Counted from the stretch's first letter, positions 36,397-49,720 are shown. The stretch is DNA of 64,000 nt from Anolis sagrei (GCF_037176765.1 NC_090026.1:130693752-130757751); one strand, 5' to 3'. A program made the numbers and translations. Notes: generated from the letters alone by a model not told the origin.

Positions 36397-36880
36397 AGTG
36401 TTGTGGGTCAGTCTGAGCCTGAGCTTTCTGAGCCTGAGTTTCCTCAGGACGAGGAGGATGACGGGTTACAGATTTCTGAACAGATCCCTGTGGTTGAGAT
36501 AGACAGTGTTGACTCTAGAGATAAGGCGACGTTTCAGTTTCCCAGGGAATGGAATGTTGTTTTAGATGATGGTCATGATTTGAATGAAACTTCACAGCTC
36601 CAGGTGGAGGAGTTGACCGCTCCATCTGTGAGCTCAGTGCCTGTCGATTCCCAGGCTGGCTAGTCCCAGGATAATGAGTTATTCGACCTTGAAGATGATG
36701 GGGATTTAGTTAGGGAGGACCGTTTGCAATTAAGGGTACACTGAAGTGTTCGGCTTGCTAACAAACAGGAGGTTTGAGGTCAACGTAATGCTTTCATGTT
36801 AAGAAAGCATATTTAACAATCTGTTTGAAGTCAACTCTTTGTCAGTGCAACTTTGCTTACACCGTGTTAACTTCTCTGGA
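36397..36880 (+). mobile_element. LTR-like fossil candidate within a LINE fragment
   Basis: It begins TGTTGTGGGTCAGTCTGAGC, interrupts the LINE, and has an acidic open stretch similar in style to 10302-10709. No coding core is visible. Possibly a solo LTR; broken. The assignment rests on layout only. Confidence 0.3.
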
Positions 36881-36949
36881 GTGGACAGCTACTGGTCAAA
36901 GCACATTTAATAATGCCAAGTTTCTAAACTTTGTGTTTTCTCAATCACA

Positions 36950-37860
36950 ACTGTACCCTATAATTGAATTTATACCTGAGTTTTCTTCCAAAATGGGTTC
37001 AAGGCATCTTACAATAATGTTAATCAGAGCCAGCTATTCCAAATCTTTTCTTCATTTTCAAACACTTGCAGCCTCTCTTCACAAATCCCGCAACCATTTA
37101 GTGCTCCAGATATGAAATTCCAAATGACATCTCTTAATTCAGTTCAATGAAATGATGCCTTAGCATCGCAATTGTTCACTCAAAGATCCTGAGCTCCTTA
37201 GTTCATATTCAAAACCAAAGCCTGGAAAAAACTACTCTAGAGTTACAAGCTGGATGCAAGGAGTCCAGGTATTGTAATCTGAAAAGTAACTTTTCTAAGC
37301 TCTGCCCAAAATTACATATAGCGCAGACATGATACCTCAGAAGTGTAATTAACTTCAATTCCAAGGAAGTCTCAAAGTATATACTGCTCAAATATATTCA
37401 AATGCAGACACATGCCTATATGCAGCAAAAGCGCATGGCATTTCAGCCATCTTTCCAGTGGCCAGGCCAATATTCCTCCTTCATCTTGAAGTCTGTACTG
37501 TATACCATGGTGGTGAAATAGGACTTTTATACTGTCCTATTTCAACCAGTAACATAGACTTACACCTTGATTCTATGTTCCTTTTCTCCTTGACCACCTT
37601 CCACTTTACCAATCAGCATTACGTTTTCTAATTCGAGGAGGATATCCTACATCCCCCTCCCAATTGCATCACAATGTGCTACTCCATGTTACCTTTCTAT
37701 CTGCTCCTGCCACATGATGATTATTATTTTTACATATAACAAAGCACAGCATCCAACTGCACCCAGGTACTTCCCGTTGGACAATAACTTTCTCCAGGTG
37801 ACAAGATTGAGTCTAACCCAAATGAGTACATTTTCAACATTTTTATAATGCCTACTGTAT
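36950..37860. other. No recognised feature
   Basis: Intergenic sequence. Neither strand shows an exon or repeat I can support. Confidence 0.4.
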
Positions 37861-37865
37861 ATTAT

Positions 37866-38860
37866 ATTTTCAAACTGAAATTAAATCCAGACAAGACAGA
37901 GGTACTCCTGGTCAGTCGCAAGGCCAGGCAGGGTATAGGGTTACAGCCTGTGCTGGATGGGGTCGCACTCCCCTTGAAGGCGCAGGTTCACAGCTTGGGT
38001 GTGATCCTGGACTCATCGTTGAGCCTGGAGCCCCAGGTCTCAGCGGTGACCAGGAGAGCATTTGCACAGCTTAGGCTCGTGCGCCAGCTACGCCCGTACC
38101 TTGGGAAGTCTGACTTGGCCACGGTAGTACACGCTCTGGTCACATCCCGCCTTGACTACTGCAACGCTCTCTACGTGGGGCTGCCCTTGAAGACGGCCCG
38201 GAAGCTTCAGCTAGTCCAGCGCGCGGCAGCCATGTTACTAACAGGAGCGGGACGCAGGGAGCACACAACGCCCTTGTTGTTCCAGCTCCACTGGCTGCCG
38301 ATCTGCTACCGGGCCCAATTCAAGGTGCTGGTGTTGGCCTACAAAGCCCTAAACGGTTCCGGCCCAAAATACCTTTCTGACCGCATCTCGGCCTATGGGC
38401 CCACGAGGACCTTGAGATCGTCTGGGGAGGCCCTTCTCTCAATCCCGCCTGCCTCACAGGCACGCCTGGTGGGAACGAGGGATAGGGCCTTCTCGGTGGT
38501 AGCCCCCCGGCTGTGGAACACCCTCCCTGTAGACATCAGACAGGCGCCCTCCCTTATGACATTCCGCAAGAGACTAAAGACATGGTTATTTGAGAAGGCG
38601 TTTGACTAAGTGCTACAACAATTGGCAATGACGATTGGAACGGAATATGGATAACGAGATTGGTTATGATTCTATGATAAGACGAAGCGGATTATTTTAG
38701 TGTAATTAGATGATAGTGTATTAGTGATATGTTGTTTTTTGTCGTTGTAGTTATTGTAAAATATGTTTTTTATATGTTGTACACCGCCGCGAGTCGCCCT
38801 AGGGCTGAGAGCGGCGGTTAACAAATGCAGCAAATAAATAAATAAATAAATAAATAAATT
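37866..38860 (+). mobile_element. L2-like LINE 3' end with long open frame
   Basis: An open frame of about 245 residues covers the end of the reverse transcriptase and the C-terminus: KLNPDKTEVLLVSRKARQGI, ..RPYLGKSDLATVVHALVTSR, LDYCNALYVGLPLKTARKLQ and ..SLMTFRKRLKTWLFEKAFD. The 3' tail is 'cgccgcgagtcgccctaggg' + 'ctgagagcggcggttaacaa' + (AAAT)n. Intact over this stretch, so young. Best local reference for the degenerate copies. Confidence 0.93.
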
Positions 38861-39300
38861 ATATTAATACAATATAATACTAATAGTACAAGAATTATAT
38901 ATTTTATATTACATGTAATATTACTAATAATATCACAGTATATTATATATAAATATGAATATATTTATATTAATACAATACTAACACTAATACAATATAA
39001 GAATTATATGTTTTATATTACATGTAATATTACTAATAATATTACAGTATAGTGATATAGTATAATATACTGATACTGTGTTGTGCTAATAATATATAAT
39101 ATATTGGATACACATATAATATTGATAACAGTATTATAATACAATATAATATTAATAATAATACAATATAATATTGTACTATTATTAATACATGTAATAT
39201 TACTAATAATATTACAGTAGAGTGGTATAATACAGTATGGGAATGTATGGTACTAATATTGTGCTATGCGAGTGAGAAGGGTGGCATATCAATGTTGCAA
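38861..39300. repeat. AT-rich low-complexity sequence
   Basis: Loosely repeated 'attatatattttatattacatg'-like and 'taatattactaataatatta'-like motifs with no clear fixed period. Confidence 0.6.
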
Positions 39301-39399
39301 ATAAATAAATACAGCTCTGGCCCCTACCAAACCAATCTTGGTGGACACATTAGACTCATATGATTTCATCCCATCTTCTATTTTTTGTAGAAAACGTAG

Positions 39400-41085
39400 G
39401 GTGCACCTACACTGTAGGATAAGTGCAGTTTGACACCACTTGAACTGCCCTGGCTCAACCACTATTACTAATAACAATACCCCCTGCACCTGCTTTCTCT
39501 CTACATCACACAACAAAGACCACGAATTCCTCAAACAGGCCCATTCATACAAGACCCCTTTATAATTAATAATAGTATCACTATTAATATTATTATTCTT
39601 AATAATAATAATAATAATATCTCCTCATTTGCTTCCTTTCTACATCACACAAAGAATACCAGGAATAGCCCAAACAGGCTTCTTTTCCCACTCTTCATCC
39701 TTTCATACAAGACCACATCCCTTTTCCTCCTCTTTAATATTAATATTAATAATATCAACACAATTAATAGTAATAGTAAAAATAATAATTTGTTTTATCC
39801 CGCTTTTGTCACATGGGTGGGACTCAATGCGGATCAAAACAAAGTTACATAAAATACATATTCAGCAAGACAGAATAAAATAACACAAATACTGAGTTAC
39901 CTAAATCATAAACAATAAATCAATAACGTACAACATATACCATTAAAAATATCTCCTCCCTTGCTACCTTTCTACATCACACAAAGACCCCTCCCCTGAA
40001 TTCCCCAAACAGGCCTCTTCTCCATTCAAGCCTCCTCCCATTCATACAAGATTTCCTTTATTATTAATATTAATAACTATTACTAATAATAATACTACCT
40101 GATTTCTCTCTACATTACACAAAGACCCCCATGAATAGCCCAAACAGGCCCTTCCCCCCCCCACCCGCTACATCCTTTCAAGCTCCTTCTCATTCATACA
40201 AGACCTTTTTCTCCTTCGTGTTATTATTAATATTAATAATCACTATTATTAATAATAATATCTCATCACTTGCTTTCTCTCTACATCACACAACACTGAG
40301 GATTGGAGAAGAGGCTTGTTTAGGGTATTCTCCCACTCCCCATCCTTTACAAGCCTCCCCTCATTCATACAAGACCCCACTTTATTATTAATACTAATAG
40401 TATTATTACTATCACTATTATTATTGGTATCTCCTCACCTGCTTCCTCTCTACATCACACAAAGACCCCCATGAATACCCTGAACAAGCCTCTTCTCCAA
40501 TCCTCATCCTTTCATATAAGACCCCCATTCCTTTTCTACCCTTTTATTGTTAACATTATCAATGATATTATCAATAATATTATTGATATTAATAACAATA
40601 TCTCCTTACCTGATTCCTCTCTACATCACACACAAAGACCCCTTTCCCTCAATACCCCAAACAGACCTCTTCCCCCACTCCCCATCCTTTCAAGCCTCTC
40701 CTCATTCATACAAGACACTCTTTATTAATAATACTAATAATACTAATGGTACTATCCCTATTAGTATTATTGATATTTCCTCACCTGCTTCCTCTCTACA
40801 TCACACAAAGACACCCCCCCCCCATGAATACCCCATACAGGCCTCTTTTCCCACTCTTCATCCTTCCATACAAGATCCCCATACTCTTTTGCTCCCCTTT
40901 ATTATTACTATCAATAATGTAATCACTATTCACAACAACAATAATAATCACCTGCTTCCTCTCTACATCACACAAAAAGACCCTGAATACCCCAAAGAGG
41001 CGTCTTCTCCCATTCCTCATCCTTTCAAGCTGCCTTCGCATTCCTTTATTAGTCATACTAATAGTCATACTAATAGACTTATCAC

Positions 41086-41130
<45 letters not shown>

Positions 41131-42910
41131 GTGAAACACAACAAGATGAGTCCACAACAGACAATATGATGATGATGATGATTATTATTATTGAAATCTC
41201 CTCACCTGCTTCCTACCTACACCACACAAAGACTCCCATGAATACCCCAAACAGGCCTTTTCTCCCACTCCCCATCCTTTACAAGCCTCCTCTCATTTAC
41301 ACGAGACCCCACTTTATTATTAATACTAATAGTGTTATTACTATCACTATTATTATTATTGATATCTCCTCACCTGCTTCCTCTCTACATCATACAAAGA
41401 TCCCCCCATAGTTACCCCGAACAGGCTTTTCGCCCAACTCTTCATTCTTTCATACAAGACCCCCATTCCTTTTCTACCCTTTTATTTTAACAATATTATC
41501 AATGATATTATAAATGATATTAACAACAATATCTCCTCACCTGTTGCTTCTCTACATCACACAAAGACTCCCATAGATACTCCAAACAGGTCTCTTCCCC
41601 AATCCTAACCCTTTCATACAAGACCCCCCATCCCTTTTCTATGTTTTATTATTAACAATATTATCAATAATATTATTGATATTAATAATGATATCTCCTC
41701 ACCTGCTTCTACAACACACAAAGACCCCTTTCCCTCAATACAAGAAACAGACCTCTTCCCCCACTCCCTATCCCTTCAAGCCTCATACAAGACCCTCATT
41801 ATTATTAAGACTAATAATACTAATAGTATTATCACTATCACTGTTATTATTATGGATATCTCCTCACCTGTTTCCTCTCTAAGTCACACAAAGACCCCCA
41901 TAGATACCCCAAACAGGCCTCTTTTCCCACTTTTCATGCTTTCATTCAAGACCCCCATTCCTTTTCTAGCCTTTTATTATTAACAATATTATCAATGATA
42001 TTAATAACAATATCTCCTCACCTGCTTCCTCTCTACATAGCACAAAGACCCCTCATAGATACCCCAAACAGGCCTCTTTTCCCACTCTTCATCCTTCCAT
42101 ACAAGACCCCCATCCCCTTTTTCCTCCCCTTTATTGTTAATAACAATACCCATCACCTGCTTCCTCCCTACATCACACAAAGAAAACTCCGAATACGCCA
42201 AACAGGCCTCTTTCCACAATCCCCATCCTTTCAGACTGCCTTCCCATTCATACAAGACCCCCTTTATTAATAATATTAATAGTATTATCACCATCCCTAT
42301 TATTAATTATTATTATTGATATCTCCTCACCTGCTTCCTACCAACCACAAAGACCCCCATGAATACCCCAAACAGGCCTCTTCTCCCACTCCCCAATCCT
42401 TTCAAGCCTGCCATCATTCACACAAGACCCTCATTATTATTAATACTAATAACACTAATAGTATTATCACTATCACTATTATTATTTTTATTGCTATCTC
42501 CTCACCTGCTTCCTACTTACACCATACAAAGACCCCCATGAATACCCCCAAACAGGTCTCTTTTCCCACTCCCCATCCTTTACAAGCCTCCCCTCATTCA
42601 TACGAGACTCCCTTTATTATTAATACTAATAGTATTATCACTACTATTATCTCCTCACCTGCTTTCTCTCTACATCACACAAAGACCCCCATTCCTTTTC
42701 TACCCTTTTATTATTAACAATATTATCAATGATATTATGAATATTAATAACAATATCTCCTCACCTGCTTCCTCATACAAAGACCCCCTCCCCCACATAG
42801 ATACCCCAAACAGGCCTCTTCTCCCATTCCTCATTCTTTCAAGCCTCCTCTCATTTATATGAGACCCCACTTTATTATCAATACTAATAGTATTATTACT
42901 ATCACTATAA

Positions 42911-42944
<34 letters not shown>

Positions 42945-44480
42945 CTCCTCACCTGCTTCCTCTCTACATCATACAAAGCCCCCCATGAATACCCCAAAAA
43001 GTCCTGTTTCCCACTCCTCATCCTTCCGTACAAGACCCCCAACCCCTTTCCACCCTTTTATTATTAACAATATTATCAATGATATTAGTAACAATATCTC
43101 CTCACCTGCTTCCTCTCTACATCACACAAAGACCCCCCCCCCCATAGATACCCCAAACAGGCCTCTCCCCCCTCTCCCCATCCTTCCAGGCTGCTTTCCC
43201 ATTCATACAAGACCCTCATTATTATTAATACTAATAATACTAATAGTATTATCACTATCACTATTATTATTGATATCTTATAACCTACGTCCTACCTGAC
43301 CACAATTACCCCCATGAATACCCCCAAACAGGCCTCTTTTCCCACTCTTCCTCCTTCCATTCAAGACCCCCACCCCCTTTATTATTGATATTAATATTAT
43401 CACTATTAATAATAACAATACCCCTCAGCTGTTTCCTCCCTCCATCACACAAAGAAGACCCTGAATACCCCAAGCAGGCCTCTCCCCCCTCTCCCCATCC
43501 TTTCAGGCTGCCTTCCCATTCAAACCAGACCCCCTTTATTATTAATACTAATAGTACTATCCCCATTATTATTATTAATATTGATATCTCCTCACCTGCT
43601 TCCTACCTACACCACAAAGACCCCCATAGATACCCCAAACAGGCCTCTTTTCCCACTCTTCATCCTTCCCCCATCCCTTTTCTACCCTTTTATTAGTAAC
43701 AATATTATCAATGATATTAGTAACAATATCTCCTCACCTGCTTCCTCTCTACATCACACAAAGACCCCCATGAATACCCCCAAACAGGTCTCTTTTCCCA
43801 CTCCTCATCCTTTCAAGCCTCCCCTCATTCATAAAGACCCCCTTTATTATTAATACTAATAATATTAATATGACTATCACCATTATTATTAATAATATTT
43901 CCTCACTGCTTCCTACCTACACCACAAAGACCCCCATGAATACCCCAAGCAGGCCTCTTCCCCTCTCCCCATCCTTTTAGGCTGCCTTCCCATTCAAACA
44001 AGACCCCCCCTTTATTATTAATACTAATAGTACTATCCCCATTATTATTATTAATAATAATATTAATATTGATATCTCCTCACCTGCTTCCTCTCTACAT
44101 CACACAAAGACCCTCCACTCCATAGATACCCCAAGCAGGCCTCTTTTCCCACTCTTTATCCTTCCATTCAAGACCCCCACCCCCTTTATTATTGATATTA
44201 ATATTATCTCTATTAATAATAACAATCCCCCTCAGCTGTTTCCTCCCTCCATCACACAAAGAAGACCCTGAATACCCCAAGCAGGCCTCTCCCCCTCCTC
44301 CCCATCCTTTCAGGCTGCCTTCCCATTCAAACCAGACCCCTCTAATGCCAGTACCAGTATTGATAATGGGAACCCCCTCCCCCCTTCCCTTGCTTCCCCG
44401 CCCACCACACAAAGGAGGCCCAGGATGTCCCCACAGGCCTTCTCTATCCATCCCTCCCTCTCTCCCTCCAGAGGAGGATG
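39400..44480. repeat. Minisatellite, about 165-bp unit, about 29 units
   Basis: Each unit combines 'ctcctcacctgcttcctctc', 'tacatcacacaaagaccccc', 'ataccccaaacaggcctctt', 'cccactcttcatcctttc', 'attcatacaagacccc' and an ATT-rich spacer of varying length. The 'ctcctcacctgctt' core recurs near 41200, 41366, 41530, 41694 and 41858, i.e. about every 164-166 bp. The rightmost, most diverged units (to about 44480) touch the promoter-like block. Long open frames here are repeat artefacts. Confidence 0.92.
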
Positions 44481-44499
44481 CTGAGGATCCCTCTTCCTC

Positions 44500-44950
44500 C
44501 TCCTCCTTCTTCTTCCTACCATGAGGCCTCTCCCTGGGGCTCCTGGTCGGCGAGGTGAGGCTGCCTCCCTGCCTGTGCGCGGCCTCCGCCTTCCTGCCTT
44601 CCTTCCTTCCCTCTCTCTCTCTCTCTGTCTCGCCGGCCCGCTGATTCCTTTTCTCTCCCCCTCACAGCAACCCCGAACTACACTTCCCGGCAGCCTCTGC
44701 TCCCATTTCCGGTTTTTCCCTCCTGACGTCAACGGAAGTGCCCGCTGAAGGGAGCCAAGAAAGCCGGAGTTTTGAAAAAAAGAAAAAGAAAAAGAGGGGC
44801 GTGGCTCTTTGGGTACCCTACCCTCTCGTCGCCAAGGCAACGGGGCGGACCAATGGGAGACGGCGGTGGGCGGGGCCAAAGGGGAAGCAGGAAGAGGCAA
44901 GCAGGCAGGGAAGGCAAATGAGGGGCAGCAAGGCAGGTCAGCCCATTCAT
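44500..44950. promoter_or_regulatory. Orphan CpG-rich promoter-like block
   Basis: It contains a full CRE TGACGTCA (44724-44731), ETS-type ACGGAAGT (44732-44739), an RFX X-box-like GTCGCCAAGGCAAC (44828-44841), CCAAT (44850-44854) and a GC box GGGCGGGG (44868-44875). The direction is not certain. Donor-like GT sites occur on both sides (GCGAG|GTGAGG at about 44554, plus; ATG|GTAGGA at about 44520, minus). No recognisable coding exon adjoins. It could be a distal DHX30 promoter or drive a non-coding RNA. Confidence 0.6.
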
Positions 44951-44959
44951 GATATTATT

Positions 44960-47060
44960 GTGATATTAATAATGCTGTAATATAATTATTGCATTATTTA
45001 TTATATTAATAGTATAACTAGGATATTGTAATTATTATACAATAATAATATATTATAATAATTATTGTTGTAATATAATTATTATAATATATAAATATAA
45101 TTATTGTAATATAATTATTTATTAGAGTAATAGTATAAATAGTATATTATAAATATTATACAGTAATATATAATAATAGTGTTGTAATATAATTATTGCG
45201 TTGTTTATTACATTAATAGCATAATTATTATATTTTAGTATAATTGTTATATTATAATTATTATACAGTAATATATAATAATAGTGTTGTAATATAATTA
45301 TTGGGTTATTTATTAGATTAATAGTATAATTATTATATTTTTATACAATAATAATATATAATAATGTTGTAATATAGTTATTGTGTTATATATGATATTA
45401 ATTGTATAATTATTATAATTATTATACAAAAATATATAATAATAGTGTTGTGATATAATTATTGAATTATTTATGATATTAATAGTATAATTATTATATT
45501 ATAATAATTATACAGTAATATATAATAATAGTGTTGTAATATAATTATTGCATTATTTATAATTTTGATAGTATAACTAGGATATTATAATTATTATACA
45601 ATAATAATATAAAACAATAATAATGTTGTAATATAATTATTGCTTTATTTATTAGAGTCATAGTAGAATTATTATAGAATAATATTATATAATAATAATG
45701 TTTGTAATATAATCATTTCTGTATTTCTATTAATATTATCATTATTATACAGTAATATAATAATATAATATAATGCTGAAGTTAGACAGGCGCCCTCCCT
45801 TATGGCCTTTCGTAAGGGCCTGAAAACATGGCTTTTCGAGATGGCCTTCAACTGAGTGCTATGTTATTGGAAATGACGACCGGAATGGACTACGACTACG
45901 AGACTGATTATGACCCATGATATGACGAAGCGGATTTTTAGTATAAGTAGATGTTTGTAGTAGTAGAATGTTAGTTACTGTCTTGATTTATTGTAAACTG
46001 TCTTTTCTATGTTGTTGTACACCACCACGAGTCGCCCTAGGGCTGAGAGCGGCGGTTAATAAGTGCAAGTAATAAATAAATAAATAAATAAAATAAATAT
46101 ATGATAATAGTGCTGTAATATAATTATTGCACTTTTTATGATATTAATGGTATAATTATTATATTATTATGCAATAATAAAAATAATAGTTGTAATATAA
46201 TTATTGTGTTATTTATTATATTAATAGTATAATTATTATATTATAATTATTATACAATAATAACATTGTAATATACTTTTTGCATTATATATGGTATTAA
46301 TACTATAATTATTATATTATTATACAATAATAACGTATAATAATGTTGTAATATAATTATTGCATTATATATTTATTTATTTATTTATTTACTGTACTTG
46401 TATACCGCTGTTTCTCAGCCTAGCTGGCGACTCAACGCGATTTACAACAAATATATGATATTAATAGTATAATTATTATATTATTATACAATAATAACAT
46501 ATAATAATAATAGTGTTGTACCATAATTATTGTGTTATTTATTATATTAATAGTATAAATATTATATTTTAGCCTAATTATTATATTATAATTATTATAC
46601 AGTAATATATAATAATAATGTTGTAACATAATTATTGCATTATTTATTACATTAATAGCATAAATATTAGATTTTAGTATAATTATTACATTATAGTTAA
46701 TATACAGTAATATGTAATGATAACGTTGTAATATAATTATTGCATTGTTTATTACATTAATAGCATAAATATTAGATTTTAGTATAATTATTATATTATA
46801 GTTAATATACAGTAATATGTAATGATAACGTTGTAATATAATTAGTGCATTGTTTATTACATTAGTAGCATAATTATTATATTTTAGTATAATTGTTATA
46901 TTATAATTATTATATAGTAATATATAATAATAGTGTTGTAATATAGTTATTGGGTTATTTATTATATTAATTGTATAATTATTATATTTTTATACAATAA
47001 TAACATATAATAATGTTGTAATATAATTATTGTGTTATATATGATACTAATTGTATAATC
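44960..47060. repeat. AT-rich tandem array, roughly 90-120-bp units
   Basis: 'gttgtaatataattattgca', 'ttatttattatattaatagt' and 'ataattattatacaataata' recur in order about every 90-120 bp. The array resumes at 48403-48862 after the L1 insertion. An L2 end and a short LINE tail (46373-46455) are embedded. Confidence 0.85.
45779..46095 (+). mobile_element. L2-like LINE 3' end in the AT array
   Basis: 'agacaggcgccctcccttat' encodes RQAPSLMAFRKGLKTWLFEM. Then comes the tail 'gagtcgccctagggctgaga' + 'gcggcggttaataagtgc' + (AAAT)n. Confidence 0.88.
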
Positions 47061-48358
47061 AAATCAAAAGTCGAGATTTGATTTGATTTGATTTCTCGAA
47101 CCACATCTTGAGAGCGGCGCTTCTAAAGGTGTGGGAAAAATACAAACCCTTTCTATATCAGAAAACACCTATGTGGCTATCCCCCACCGAAGCCTACCAC
47201 AAAAGGGAACTCCCTACTGACACTTGGCATACCTATAAAACATTAATTTCGAAGACAGGCAATCAATGGGAATTAAGATCATTCGAATCCTTAAGAAAAA
47301 TAGATGAGAACTTATCCTGGTTTCACTATTATCAAATTATGGAGGCATTCAAGGAAGACAGGAAAAAAGAGTTTGCTTCACCCGACAACATTTGGGATGT
47401 AATAATGGTAAAAGAAAAGAAACTGATCAAAACACTCTACAACAAGCTGCTCGAGTGGGACACAGAGAAGGAACTAGTCAAAGAAAATATGATAGCTTGG
47501 GCTACGGATCTAGGACACACCATCTTACTCCAGGAATGGGAACATATCTGGAAGACAAAAATCAGGTTCGCCAAATCAGCCACAATAACAGAGAACTGGC
47601 GAAAGATGTTCTATCGGTGGCATCTGACGCCCCAAAAAATGGCAAAATTTTATAAAGGGGCAAGTAATAAGTGCTGGAAATGCGGCAAGCAACTAGGATC
47701 TTTCATCCACTCCTGGTGGAAATGCAAAGAAGTCAAAAGATTTTGGACGGAAGTTCACAGACTGAGCCAGCAAATAATCCAAACAAAATTTGAATTAAAA
47801 CCTGATTATTACCTTCTTCACCTCTTGGACTTTGAGATTGAACCCAACAAAGAAAAGATATTATTTCATATCACAGCGGCGGCAAGAACCGTTCTAGCAT
47901 GCAAGTGGAAAAGTGCAAACCTCCCAACCGCAGAAGAATGGCTTCTAAAGATCAACGATCTAATCGAGATGGACGCATTAGCAGACCTGATATATGATAC
48001 AAGCCCAAGAAGGAAAATAGACTGGAAAACAGTAAAGACCTATTTAAAGAAAAAAAGTACATCACATTAGCGTGTCATTGAACAAAGCAGTGGTTGCTAA
48101 CAGGAAGAGAAAGGACTAGAAACAGAAAATTTATAAGATTCTGCAGACTATTTAGGAAGTTATAATTTTGTAATGCCTGTCTTTTTTTAACTGTATCCCC
48201 CCTTTCCCGATATCTCACTCCCATAGTCCCCTACCCTCCCCTTCCTCTCCCCTCTTTCCTTGGAAGATGTTGTCTGTATTTAATGGCGTGAAATGAAATG
48301 TGATGATTGTGCAATGTGTAATGTTATATTTCGGAAAATGTGAATAAAGACTATCAAC

Positions 48359-48362
<4 letters not shown>
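47060..48362 (+). mobile_element. L1 LINE, 5'-truncated, ORF2 C-terminus open
   Basis: The 320-residue open frame (47108-48070) matches the ORF2 C-terminal region of L1, including WRKMFYRWHLTPQKMAKFYK and the finger CWKCGKQLGSFIHSWWKC (C-x2-C-x8-H-x4-C). The 3' UTR is about 270 bp with AATAAA near 48343 and passes into (AT)n at 48363. No stop interrupts the stretch, so the insertion is recent. It splits the AT-rich array. Confidence 0.9.

Positions 48363-48402
<40 letters not shown>
48363..48402. repeat. (AT)n microsatellite
   Basis: About 20 AT dinucleotides directly after the L1 3' end. Confidence 0.95.
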
Positions 48403-48404
<2 letters not shown>

Positions 48405-48862
48405 ATAGTGTTGTGATATAATTATTGAATTATTTATGATATTAATAATATAATTATTATATTATAATTATTATACAGTAATATATAATAATGTAATATA
48501 ATTATTGCATTATTTATTATATTAATAGTATAAATATTATAATTATTATACAGTATTATATAATAATATTGTAATATAATTATTGCGTTATTTATTATAT
48601 TAATAGCATAATTATTATATTTTAGTATAATTATTATATTATAGTTATTATACAGTAATATATAATAATAATGTTGTAATATAATTATTATGTTATTTAT
48701 GATATTAATTGTATAATTATTATATTATAGTTATTATACAATAACATAATAATGTTGTAATATAATTATTGCATTATTTATTATATTAATTGTATAATTA
48801 TAATTATTGTACATAATAACATATAATAATAATGTTGTAATATAATTATTGCGTTATTTATT
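48403..48862. repeat. AT-rich tandem array, right part
   Basis: Same unit as 44960-47060, displaced by the L1 insertion. Confidence 0.85.
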
Positions 48863-48928
48863 AGTATGCCTCTTGTGCATATGATTTGAGATTCACCTTC
48901 ATGTCTGTTGAAATTTTTTTTTCCTCAG

Positions 48929-49042
48929 ATGTAAAGTGGATGAACCTCTGAACCTGATGCTCACCTGCTGGCTTATGCGCCAATACTACGTGCATTTCAA
49001 GCCTTTGGCAATGCCTGGATCACAAAGAGGAATCACGTGAAG
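48929..49042 (+). other. Exon-like block with strong splice signals, no known product
   Basis: The acceptor is TTTTTTTTTCCTCAG and the donor GTGAAG|GTAAGAATTC, enclosing 114 nt. All three frames contain a stop. The longest open stretches are CKVDEPLNLMLTCWLMRQYY and, in another frame, AYAPILRAFQAFGNAWITKR. It may be an exon of a non-coding RNA or a decayed exon. Confidence 0.35.
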
Positions 49043-49460
49043 GTAAGAATTCAAACCCAAACATTTGCCCTTTAAAAAGTCTTCACATTTTGCCCATTCC
49101 AAATCAATGCTTGTCCAGGGTGAGAGAAAGATCTCTTGTCTGTTTGAGGCAGGTGTGAATGTTCCAGTTGGCCATCTGATTAGCATTGAATGGCCTTGCG
49201 GCTTCAAAGCCTGGCTGCTTCCCTTCTGGGGAAATCTTTTGTTGGAAGGTGTTAGCTGGCCCTGATTGATCCTTGTCTGGAATTCCCTTGTTTACTGTCC
49301 TGATTTTAGAGTTTGTTTTTTTTTTAAAAAAAAATACTGGGAGCCAGGTTGTGTTAGGTTTCCTCTTTTTTATTTAAATTGTCCACATGTTTGGAAAAGT
49401 GTTCTTACCATACATCAAGGGAACCACTGACCGCATAGGGAAGCTGATAAAGAAACACAA
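49043..49460. other. No recognised feature
   Basis: Unique-looking sequence without supported genes. Confidence 0.4.
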
Positions 49461-49720
49461 TTTAATTTTATTTATTTATTTACTGTATTTATACCCCACT
49501 CTTCTCAACTCTGTAGGGACTCAAGGTGGCTCACATATATAGATAACATTTAGATGCCAAAAACACAGGCAATAATAAAAACATAAGCATTAAAACAATC
49601 ATTAAAACAAAATAAAAATACATTTAAAGCCAGATATTTAAACTCACGCAATGCAAAATCGTATTCCATGGCCATTCCAATTTGTTGTTATACTTTTTCG
49701 TCTTTCTTATTACACCGATA
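49460..49720 (-). repeat. L2-like 3' tail
   Basis: 'tatttataccccactcttct', 'caactctgtagggactcaag' and 'gtggctcacatatata', then A-rich sequence. Confidence 0.65.

Noticed and set aside
40131-43853. Many frames of 80-195 codons in the 165-bp minisatellite
   Set aside because: They are products of the repeat unit and its ATT spacers, with Ile/Asn/His-rich low-complexity translations.
44310-44900. 196-codon minus-strand frame across the orphan promoter
   Set aside because: Low-complexity Arg/Glu/Gly translation across promoter motifs. No family is recognised and it is not a credible protein.
48990-49042. Myosin-like peptide (ILRAFQAFGNAWITKRN)
   Set aside because: It resembles the myosin 'ILEAFGNAKT.RND' segment only loosely, has a stop close upstream and no neighbouring myosin motif. 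Treated as coincidence.
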